In this document: positions 35,222-41,729 of the stretch, in pieces
How positions within the stretch are numbered: the stretch's first letter is position 1
How the letters are laid out: every line of letters begins with the position of its first letter
Origin: Chryseobacterium phosphatilyticum
GTDB lineage: Bacteria > Bacteroidota > Bacteroidia > Flavobacteriales > Weeksellaceae
Assembly (NCBI RefSeq): GCF_002899825.2
Contig: NZ_PPED02000001.1
Span: 1,116,001-1,180,000, forward strand
Direction of reading: 5' to 3'
Length of the DNA stretch: 64,000 nucleotides
Made by a program: the position numbers and the translations under genes
Notes under the pieces: generated by a model
Databases searched by the model: none
What the model saw: the letters and a program-made list of their open reading frames with translations, nothing else
Told to the model about the DNA's origin: nothing

Positions 35222-35623
35222 TCAATGGGTTAGTTCAATAGATTTTTCATTTGATTCCTTTAAATAAGTTGCCACAAATTTTGCTGAATTATTTGCATCC
35301 ACATTCTCAAAACACAGAATTTTTCGATCTTTTGGCTCATAAAAAACATCACCTGCATTTAAAATTTCAGCATCTTCCCCATCCATTTGAAATAGAATTT
35401 TGCCAGAAATAACGATACCCACTACCGGACAAGGATGATAATGTACAGGCGCTCCCTGATTGGCATCTAAAATGATTTCCTGCATTTCCACTTTATGCAA
35501 ATAACCATCGATTATGATATTTTGCAAATCCTTTCTTTTTATATTGACTTCTTGCGCCTTACAACCTGAAAAAAATATACCTACGAATACAACAACGGCT
35601 GTTATAATTTTGGGGGTTCTCAT
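35222..35623 (-). CDS. Cupin-domain lipoprotein
   Basis: 133 residues. The signal MRTPKIITAVVVFVGIFFSGC ends in a lipobox at Cys 21. The mature part is a single cupin barrel: HYHPCPVVGIVISGKILFQM and EILNAGDVFYEPKDRKILCF, with metal-binding His residues in HYHPCP. The start overlaps the stop of the preceding cupin gene by one base (TAATG). Last gene of the tautomerase-cupin-cupin operon. Substrate unknown. Confidence 0.82.
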   Translation of the reverse strand: MRTPKIITAVVVFVGIFFSGCKAQEVNIKRKDLQNIIIDGYLHKVEMQEIILDANQGAPVHYHPCPVVGIVISGKILFQMDGEDAEILNAGDVFYEPKDRKILCFENVDANNSAKFVATYLKESNEKSIELTH

Positions 35624-36024
35624 TATTCTTCATTAATAAATGGTACGAAATGTCTATCGCCCTGACTATGGCTTTTGGGTGCACTCGCTAAAATCTGAAG
35701 TACTCCGGTTCCTGTATTGGTAATCTGATGTACAATATAGGGTTCTATCGAAAAAGTATCTCCGGTTTCAACATTCTGGACACAGTGATCCATAATTTTT
35801 CCATTCTCAAATTGGGCTGTTAACATTTTTGCCTTGCCTTTCAGAATGTAATATATCTCAATTTTTTCTTTATGATAATGGGCCGGTAATGTTCTACCTT
35901 TCTTTAATTCTACCATAAAAAAAGCATTTTGCTCATCCCCTGTAAGGAAAATCACTTTTTGATTCATCATTTGGTCTTCTGCATTATTTTCCAACACTTG
36001 TTCTGCATTTACAATTTCTACCAT
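35623..36024 (-). CDS. Cupin-domain protein
   Basis: 133 residues from the ATG at 36024 (MVEIVNAEQVLENNA), one nucleotide after the stop of the tautomerase gene. Cupin motifs: LPAHYHKEKIEIYYILKGKA (His and Glu metal ligands) and VETGDTFSIEPYIVHQITN (last His). Small cytosolic cupins like this bind a metal and a small ligand. The neighbouring tautomerase hints at a keto-acid or aromatic-ring pathway, but this is inference. Confidence 0.82.
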   Translation of the reverse strand: MVEIVNAEQVLENNAEDQMMNQKVIFLTGDEQNAFFMVELKKGRTLPAHYHKEKIEIYYILKGKAKMLTAQFENGKIMDHCVQNVETGDTFSIEPYIVHQITNTGTGVLQILASAPKSHSQGDRHFVPFINEE

Positions 36025-36025
36025 A

Positions 36026-36415
36026 CTATATATGATTAAAGGTTTGGATCTCACCATTGCCAAATGACCAGTTTTCTTTTGAGTTCTCCAGTAAAGTAAT
36101 GATTATATTTTGTGGATCTATTCCGGTGGATGTGGAGATTTTTAAAACTATATTCTTATAAAGGTTCTGTTTTTGCTCCTTGCTTCTGCCCATCACTGCA
36201 ATAATTTGAATAAACAAAATTCCCTGATCATGTTTTATTCCCAGATATTGGCTGGGGAAAAATAGCTGCGAGGGATTCACTCTCTCCATGATGTGAAAAT
36301 AATCATCATCAGGAATATTAAAATCTTCTATTAATGCTGAATGAACAGCCCGGGAAATTTGATTACATTCTTCCCCGGAATAGTTTTCGGATAAAGTTAT
36401 TCTTACTAAAGGCAT
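36026..36415 (-). CDS. Tautomerase superfamily protein
   Basis: 129 residues. Pro directly after the initiator Met (MPLVRITLSENYSGEECNQI) is the catalytic base of 4-oxalocrotonate tautomerase-like enzymes. YFHIMERVNPSQLFFPSQYL and the C-terminal LLENSKENWSFGNGEIQTF fit the group typed as tautomerase family (PptA/YusQ-like double motif). First gene of a tight three-gene operon and placed right behind a Crp/Fnr gene with a dyad (36464-36483) at its end. Confidence 0.85.
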   Translation of the reverse strand: MPLVRITLSENYSGEECNQISRAVHSALIEDFNIPDDDYFHIMERVNPSQLFFPSQYLGIKHDQGILFIQIIAVMGRSKEQKQNLYKNIVLKISTSTGIDPQNIIITLLENSKENWSFGNGEIQTFNHI

Positions 36416-36457
36416 TGTATTGTTATTTTATTACAATGCAAAATTCAGCAGAAATAA

Positions 36458-37003
36458 TTACTTTTGATCTTGATGTAGATCAAGACTTTTAATTCTCGAT
36501 AGCGTTTCAGGACGAATTTTAAGATAAGAAGCTATAAGATGTTGAGGGAAATCCTGCTCCAAATGAGCTCTTTCATGTATTAATGCCCAATAACGTTCTC
36601 TGGCCTTTAATTTAATTAATGAAGTTTCTTTAAAACACTTATTAATAAATAATTCGTCTGACACTTCTTTAAATACCAAAGCCCATTCCTGAGATTGCAT
36701 CAATTCGCTGTAGGTTTTCTTTTCAATTACATAAATTTCTGTATCCGAATACGCTTTTATATAAGCAGGTGACGGAATCTCAGTTAAAAAGCTTCTATAG
36801 GATGTTACAATAGATTGCTTGTTATACAATTCATTGACAATCACATTGGCATCCGAATCTTCAAAATAAGAATACAGAGTCCCACTTTTTACAATACCTA
36901 AATGATTACAAACCTCATTCTCTTTCACAAAATAATCATTCCGCTTTAAAGCCACTGTATGACTGATGTCTATTATTTTTTGTAAAGTTTCGGATGAAAG
37001 CAT
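36458..37003 (-). CDS. Crp/Fnr family transcriptional regulator
   Basis: 181 residues: effector domain with YFVKENEVCNHLGIVKSGTL and a C-terminal HTH QHLIASYLKIRPETLSRIKS. No clear cyclic-nucleotide contact motif. It lies directly upstream of the tautomerase-cupin operon in the same orientation. A perfect dyad TTGATCT-N6-AGATCAA (36464-36483) sits in its last codons, just ahead of the operon promoter region, and may be its own binding site. Confidence 0.87.
   Translation of the reverse strand: MLSSETLQKIIDISHTVALKRNDYFVKENEVCNHLGIVKSGTLYSYFEDSDANVIVNELYNKQSIVTSYRSFLTEIPSPAYIKAYSDTEIYVIEKKTYSELMQSQEWALVFKEVSDELFINKCFKETSLIKLKARERYWALIHERAHLEQDFPQHLIASYLKIRPETLSRIKSLDLHQDQK
36464..36483. promoter_or_regulatory. 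Dyad TTGATCT-N6-AGATCAA
   Basis: 7-bp perfect arms inside the 3' end of the Crp/Fnr gene, centred about 58 bp before the tautomerase start. The half sites TTGAT/ATCAA are of Fnr type. A weak -7-like box (GAATTTTG, 36439-36446) lies downstream. Confidence 0.45.
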
Positions 37004-37063
37004 AAGATGATCAATATGGGATACAATTTATTCAAAAATTAAATATCATTATAAAATTTATTG

Positions 37064-37669
37064 TTATTTCTTCATCTTCTTTTTAGTGGTAATGATAACG
37101 ACTCCTCCTCTCGCCTTTTCAGCAAATATCTCAAATGCTTTCTCTCCTTTTAACACCTGAACTTTTTTAATCAAACCGGGCTTAAGGGACTTTACCTTCT
37201 CATAACTGAATATTTTCCCGTTGATGACATATAGTGGTTGGTATGTAGCAGTCCCGATTGACGGAGCACCTCCTATGGTATATGTACGATTGATAATGGT
37301 GTCCTGTGTAACGGGAGGAAAGGAAACAACTTTTCCTATCATTATTTCTTGTTTTACAACGTCATTTCTGGGGATACATTGTTGGGCATCAACCGTTATC
37401 ATTCCTCCTGTTGTAAGAACAAAACCAACAGCAAACTTTACAAAAAGAGAGTTGATGAAAGAGTAATGCAGTTCCCTGTTAAGTTGCGAAGTTCTAAAAT
37501 TACCACAGATACTTTCTGAAGAGTTTGAAAATGCATCTATAATCTCATCATCATGAGCTTCTCTGAAATCTCTGACTGTTTTAGAGCATACAGTACAGAA
37601 TCTTCCTTTTTCTTCAGGAGTCATCGCCTCCCATTTCTCATTGCATGGTTGAGGTACAGTAATCTTCAT
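37064..37669 (-). CDS. Membrane protein with Cys-rich head and TonB-plug-like tail
   Basis: 201 residues. An N-terminal cytoplasmic head carries spaced cysteines: PCNEKW, GRFCTVCSKTVRDF and SICGNFRTSQLNR, suggesting a zinc ribbon. A single membrane helix (about 74-92) follows. The C-terminal 80 residues resemble the end of a TonB-receptor plug: PLYVINGKIFSYEKVKSLKP, IKKVQVLKGEKA, GGVVIITTKKK. A paralogue lies at 38621 under a near-identical promoter. Function unknown; envelope signalling or interaction with a TonB partner is possible. Confidence 0.7.
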   Translation of the reverse strand: MKITVPQPCNEKWEAMTPEEKGRFCTVCSKTVRDFREAHDDEIIDAFSNSSESICGNFRTSQLNRELHYSFINSLFVKFAVGFVLTTGGMITVDAQQCIPRNDVVKQEIMIGKVVSFPPVTQDTIINRTYTIGGAPSIGTATYQPLYVINGKIFSYEKVKSLKPGLIKKVQVLKGEKAFEIFAEKARGGVVIITTKKKMKK

Positions 37670-37687
37670 AGAATCTTTTTATATAAA

Positions 37688-37714
37688 GATGCAGCAACGA
37701 CCGAAAAGGTTGGA
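37688..37714 (-). promoter_or_regulatory. ECF-like promoter, copy 1
   Basis: On the minus strand TCCAACC (37708-37714), 13 bp, then CTGCATC (37688-37694) and an A/T-rich TATAT stretch. The same two blocks with the same 20-bp offset precede the paralogue (39208-39234). The form AAC...CTGCATC resembles extracytoplasmic sigma-factor promoters and lacks TAnnTTTG. Confidence 0.55.
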
Positions 37715-37741
37715 AAAGGCTATTAAAAATGTATTCATTAT

Positions 37742-37772
37742 ACAATAAAACCTGCCTCACAGCAGGTTTTTA
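37742..37772. terminator. Bidirectional terminator hairpin
   Basis: AAAACCTGC (37747-37755), loop CTCACA, GCAGGTTTT (37762-37770), with T/A runs on both sides; it lies just past the stop of the epimerase-like gene. Confidence 0.78.
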
Positions 37773-37781
37773 TTTAAATCT

Positions 37782-38558
37782 TTATTCAGAAATATGGGTA
37801 AGATGAAAATACCGCGGATCCGGATATTGAAATTCAAAATTCAGATCTGCAATTAATCTGGCCGGTGAAATGGTTCTGCCTTCAGCAGTACGCTCTCCGG
37901 AATAAGGCAGATCTTTTTGGGCATTGATTATTTCTTCTTTATTAGGATGAACAGGAGCCACCACATTATATACTTTGGACTGAGATTGATTATCCAGCAT
38001 CTTTTCAACAACTGAACAAATATCAGCATAATGAATATGATTAACCAGCAGCTCCAAATTTGAAATATTATAATTCTTTAAAAGTCGCTGATCTCCCATT
38101 AATCCGGCTAATCTCAGAATATTGACCTGAGGAAATGTATTTTTTATAACGCTTTCACTTGGAACATTATCTGCAGATTTGTCATCTTCTGTAAATTCTT
38201 TTTCGTCATTCGGATATACCCCTGTAGAACTCATCAGATAAACCTGACCTTTATAATCTCCAAGAAAGGATATCAAATTGTGAGCTCTATCATGTAAAGG
38301 AATTTCTGCACCTCTTATCCCTGAAAAAGGAACTGTAATAATCACGGCATCTAATTGTTGCGCAATATCCCATTTCATAATGGTTTCTGATATATCATGG
38401 TCCGGAAAGTCAACTTGTGTCACATGGTATCCTTTATCAGACAGGTCTTTTATTTTAGATTCTGAAGTAGTAGTGGCAAAAATTTCATATTGACCGGATA
38501 ATCTCTCCGCAATATGACCACCCAACCAACCACATCCTATTATTCCAATTTTTTTCAT
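37782..38558 (-). CDS. NAD(P)-binding epimerase-like protein (YeeZ/YwnB type)
   Basis: 258 residues. The Rossmann start KKIGIIGCGWLGGHIAERL is followed by VIITVPFSGIRG, YLMSSTGVYPN (with SST-x-VY in the extended-SDR style) and ILRLAGLMGDQRLL, then HIHYADICSVVEKML. The usual YxxxK active site is not evident. The family resembles atypical SDRs such as E. coli YeeZ, whose substrate is unsettled. It lies between the two Cys-rich/plug-like paralogues and may share their transcript. Confidence 0.8.
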   Translation of the reverse strand: MKKIGIIGCGWLGGHIAERLSGQYEIFATTTSESKIKDLSDKGYHVTQVDFPDHDISETIMKWDIAQQLDAVIITVPFSGIRGAEIPLHDRAHNLISFLGDYKGQVYLMSSTGVYPNDEKEFTEDDKSADNVPSESVIKNTFPQVNILRLAGLMGDQRLLKNYNISNLELLVNHIHYADICSVVEKMLDNQSQSKVYNVVAPVHPNKEEIINAQKDLPYSGERTAEGRTISPARLIADLNFEFQYPDPRYFHLTHISE

Positions 38559-38620
38559 CCTTAAAGGTATAAAACTTATCTCAGAATATCAATGATAAGC
38601 TTTTATATAGATTCAATGTT

Positions 38621-39187
38621 CTACTTTTTACTTTCAATAATAATGATTCCATTTTGCCCCAGTTTTCCATAAAGTTTCACTGCTCCTTCACCGGAAAGAA
38701 CTTTGATCCTCTTGACTTTATCGCCATCTATTTTTTTCATCTTTTCTTCGGAAATCCTTTTACCATCTAATAATATCACCGGTTGCGTAGATTCAATATC
38801 TTCTTTTGTAGGCATTCCCAGCCACATCGTTTTATGTAAGGTTTTGTTGATAACCTCAACTCCATCGATTCCTTTTTTAAAGTCCATTTTTTTAACTTCT
38901 TCTCCTTTTAATTCCTGCCCGTTAACGGTTGTTAAAGCTCCGCCTACAGCCAATAAACTCACAGCAATTTTACCCGTTAATGAAAAATTCAAATTTCTTC
39001 CCAACTGATCACCTCTGAATCTCCCACAGATATTTTCATCAGAACCAAGACTATTGACTAATTCTTCGTCTGAAAAATCAGTAAAGTCATGAATCGTTTT
39101 GGAACACGCCGCACAAAATCTTCCTTGTTCATCAATTGTCATATTCTCCCAATTTTCCTGGCAGGGATTTGATATGGTAATTTTCAT
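38621..39187 (-). CDS. Membrane protein with Cys-rich head and TonB-plug-like tail, paralogue
   Basis: 188 residues, same architecture as the product of 37064-37669: PCQENWENMTIDEQGRFCAA, CSKTIHDF, NICGRFRGDQLGRNL, one membrane helix (about 72-90), then ILLDGKRISEEKMKKIDGDK, VKRIKVLSGEGAVKLYG, GIIIIESKK. The tail follows the order of a TonB plug (DG, then I..I.VL....A..YG, then NG.I.I..K). The upstream region is nearly identical to that of the paralogue, which argues for co-regulation. Confidence 0.72.
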   Translation of the reverse strand: MKITISNPCQENWENMTIDEQGRFCAACSKTIHDFTDFSDEELVNSLGSDENICGRFRGDQLGRNLNFSLTGKIAVSLLAVGGALTTVNGQELKGEEVKKMDFKKGIDGVEVINKTLHKTMWLGMPTKEDIESTQPVILLDGKRISEEKMKKIDGDKVKRIKVLSGEGAVKLYGKLGQNGIIIIESKK

Positions 39188-39207
39188 AGAATGTCTTTTT
39201 ATATATA

Positions 39208-39234
39208 GATGCAGTAAAGGAGAAAAAGGTTGGA
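39208..39234 (-). promoter_or_regulatory. ECF-like promoter, copy 2
   Basis: TCCAACC (39228-39234) and CTGCATC (39208-39214) on the minus strand, with spacing identical to copy 1 at 37688-37714. The leader to the ATG at 39187 is also similar. Confidence 0.55.
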
Positions 39235-39264
39235 AAGACTTTACATTTTTTGCTCCTCATACAA

Positions 39265-40200
39265 CTATTTAAGCAGTAAAAATATTTTTTTTCTGAAAAT
39301 AAAAACCAATAAACATGAAAACATAAATGCGCAAACAGATATCAACATTTCTATCAGATGAAATCTTCTCAAAGGATTGGTATGAAACTTTGCTTCTTTA
39401 ATTAGTTTTTTTTCAACTTGCCTATCTATAGGTATTGGATGTAAATTGATTCTTTCTTTTAAAAGTGGATCTTTAAAGCCATACTCCTTTGCTTTTTCAT
39501 AATCTTCCATAGCTTCTTCTTTATCTCCATACAGATAAGAAACATTTCCTAAATCAAATAAAAGCTGAGCAACAATTTTGTCGACTGGTTTCACAAAAGT
39601 CATCCTTTCATTTAATTGATAATACAATTGCTCTCTAAGAGAATGCAATTGTTTTTTATTTAAAGTTGATACCGGAATTTTCGTATTCCCAAAATCGTGG
39701 TTAATTAAAAACTGAGAGGTAATATATTGATCACCTTTAATTTTCGCTTTTAAAATATTAGCATGAATCCATTCTGAACCATAATGGGAGTCAGGCATAA
39801 TTTCTATCGCTTTCTCAATCCAGTACAAAGCTTTTTCATTATTGCCCATCAGCTCATAAGCTGTTCCTATATTTGACGCTGTGGAATATCTGTCAGGGTC
39901 TGATTTTTCAATTTTGTTGTAAAGTTCAATTGCCTCCTGATATTTCCCTTGTATAATTAATATCAAACCTTTATCTGAAAGGAAATTCAAATTTTTAGTT
40001 TCATGATATCCTTTTTCCAGTGACAATAGAACCTCACTTAATCTTTTATTGTCTCCGAATTGATGTCCATGAGGGACAAAACCATCATAATCTTCATAAA
40101 GAATTGTTCCGTCTTCAAGTTTTAGGGTTTCTCCATTCAGACAAGCAAAAACGGGAATTGATATTATCCCGAGAATAAGGCCGAACATTTTTTTTCTCAT
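39265..40200 (-). CDS. Exported TPR protein with C-terminal membrane anchor
   Basis: 311 residues. The signal MRKKMFGLILGIISIPVFAC could be a lipoprotein signal (VFAC). Tetratricopeptide-type helices follow: LIIQGKYQEAIELYNKIEKS, GTAYELMGNNEKALYWIEKA, LGNVSYLYGDKEEAMEDYEK. A membrane helix (about 284-305) ends the chain with the Lys-rich tail RKKIFLLLK. TPR proteins of this shape are protein-interaction scaffolds; the partner is unknown. Confidence 0.75.
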   Translation of the reverse strand: MRKKMFGLILGIISIPVFACLNGETLKLEDGTILYEDYDGFVPHGHQFGDNKRLSEVLLSLEKGYHETKNLNFLSDKGLILIIQGKYQEAIELYNKIEKSDPDRYSTASNIGTAYELMGNNEKALYWIEKAIEIMPDSHYGSEWIHANILKAKIKGDQYITSQFLINHDFGNTKIPVSTLNKKQLHSLREQLYYQLNERMTFVKPVDKIVAQLLFDLGNVSYLYGDKEEAMEDYEKAKEYGFKDPLLKERINLHPIPIDRQVEKKLIKEAKFHTNPLRRFHLIEMLISVCAFMFSCLLVFIFRKKIFLLLK

Positions 40201-40243
40201 ACATTTAATCGCTTCGTTAGCTATAGTTTTTGGGGATTAAAAA

Positions 40244-40280
40244 TAAAAAAACTTTGTCATATACTATAACAAAGTTTTTC
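40244..40280 (-). terminator. Intrinsic terminator of the MBL gene
   Basis: AAACTTTGT (40249-40257) with ACAAAGTTT (40269-40277), followed on the minus strand by a T run. Confidence 0.78.
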
Positions 40281-40295
40281 CTGAAAATTTTTAAA

Positions 40296-41063
40296 TCAAC
40301 TATAACCTTCCGTCAACATCTCTCCATCCTTTAAAATCAAATACCCTTGCCCCACTTCCTCAGAAGTTTTCCGCAGGTCCCCATCATCAAACAATTGTGG
40401 AATATAACATTTTTTATGGGCAAATAACCCATAATGAATAGGAACCAGATATCTGGCATGCAATAAATGGGCTGCGGCAAAGGCTTCTTTAAGGTTGAGA
40501 GAAGCCGGAACCGGGCTGTATTCCAGGCCGATGATCTCAAAGTTGACAACGACTCCGTTGACGGGTAAAAATGCGTAATCAATATTAGGATTTTCCTTTC
40601 CCAACTTCCAGAATTGGTTGTGCCATATTGTATCACCCCCGTGAAAAACTTTAGTACTTTCATCCTCCACAATCCAGGAAGACTGGATCTCTCCAACACC
40701 ATCCATCGCAAAAACCGGTTTAAAAGTAATATTGTGTTCAGTAAAGATTTCATTCAAATCCAAGACGATCATCTCAACCTCACCTGCATATTTTCTGACA
40801 AAAGATTCCAATCCTGAGTAAACAATAAGTTTACCGTCTTTCTTCAGGCACTTTTTGATTACTCCCTGGTCAAAGTGATCTAGGTGCAGATGGGTAAACA
40901 GAATATAATCTGCACGTATTTCTTCTGAAAATTCAATGAGGTTTTCTACGGCATCCCCAAGGACAGGTTTATAATAAGAGAAATCTTCTACGGCATCAAT
41001 TAAGATAATTTTATCTTGAGAAATAAGTTTTATTCCTGCCCAGTTTAACTTTTGTATTTCCAT
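40296..41063 (-). CDS. MBL-fold metal-dependent hydrolase (UlaG-like)
   Basis: 255 residues. LNWAGIKLISQDKIILIDAV, LFTHLHLDHFDQGVIKK (HxHxDH), VFHGGDTIWHNQF and RYLVPIHYGLFAHKKC supply the metal ligands of a UlaG/RNase-Z-type fold. It is cytoplasmic with no signal peptide. Substrate unknown. The Crp/Fnr gene at 41172 lies upstream in the same direction, about 110 bp away, and might regulate it. Confidence 0.83.
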   Translation of the reverse strand: MEIQKLNWAGIKLISQDKIILIDAVEDFSYYKPVLGDAVENLIEFSEEIRADYILFTHLHLDHFDQGVIKKCLKKDGKLIVYSGLESFVRKYAGEVEMIVLDLNEIFTEHNITFKPVFAMDGVGEIQSSWIVEDESTKVFHGGDTIWHNQFWKLGKENPNIDYAFLPVNGVVVNFEIIGLEYSPVPASLNLKEAFAAAHLLHARYLVPIHYGLFAHKKCYIPQLFDDGDLRKTSEEVGQGYLILKDGEMLTEGYS

Positions 41064-41171
41064 ATTTTCTTTTTTAGCAAAGGAAAAAACTTATGGAAAG
41101 TCAAACAATAAACAAAAGATAATAAATAAAGGTTGGAAGTTGGAGGTCAGAAGATGGAAGTTACGCTTATC

Positions 41172-41714
41172 TCAGGAAATTCGTTTTCTGATCCTGCTTA
41201 AAGAAATAGGGGTAATTCCGATATAAGAAGCCAGATATTTCAACGGGATATTTTGAATATAGTGAGGTTTGTGATTCAAAAGGTATTTGTATAAATCTTG
41301 TGGTGTATTTTTAAGCAAAAGCATTTCACGCTTCATCGCAGCATTTAGTTTTCTGCTTAAATAATAGTTTTGAACAAAGCGGCATTGTGGATTAACGAAA
41401 AACATTTCTTTAACCTCTTCCAATGTAATTTCCCATGCCAGGCCATTACTTATAGCTTCATAAATACCTTCAGAATCTGTTTCTCCAACAGTAAAAATAT
41501 CACCGGGAAAGTAAAAATCTGCACATATTTCTGTCTCAATATCTGAAGAATGATTGATATAATATTTACGGACAAGCCCATCTTCAACAAGATAGGCTTT
41601 ATCGTCCGGAAATTTATTTTTCTTTGAAAACTGAACTTCAGCAAATTTTTCCCATACGGGATCATTATCCTCTACATTGAGGTGTGAAAATATTGCTTTA
41701 TTAATATTGTTCAA
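41172..41714 (-). CDS. Crp/Fnr family transcriptional regulator
   Basis: 180 residues with the effector domain DKAYLVEDGLVRKYYINHSS, CADFYFPGDIFTVGETDSEG and the HTH LKYLASYIGITPISLSRIRK. The start follows hutU by 15 bp, so it is probably translated from the same message and might link histidine catabolism to a regulatory response. The recognition helix shares SLSRIR with the regulators at 8769 and 13234. Confidence 0.87.
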   Translation of the reverse strand: MNNINKAIFSHLNVEDNDPVWEKFAEVQFSKKNKFPDDKAYLVEDGLVRKYYINHSSDIETEICADFYFPGDIFTVGETDSEGIYEAISNGLAWEITLEEVKEMFFVNPQCRFVQNYYLSRKLNAAMKREMLLLKNTPQDLYKYLLNHKPHYIQNIPLKYLASYIGITPISLSRIRKRIS

Positions 41715-41729
41715 AGCTTCCTTTTTATA

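Noticed and set aside
36431..36446. Promoter for the tautomerase operon
   Set aside because: Only GAATTTTG is found, which deviates from TAnnTTTG at the first base; kept as a remark, not as a feature.
41122..41163. Purine-rich segment with repeated TTGGAAG/GGTCAGAAGATGGAAG
   Set aside because: Only imperfect short repeats before the MBL gene; too degenerate to call a repeat family from one copy.
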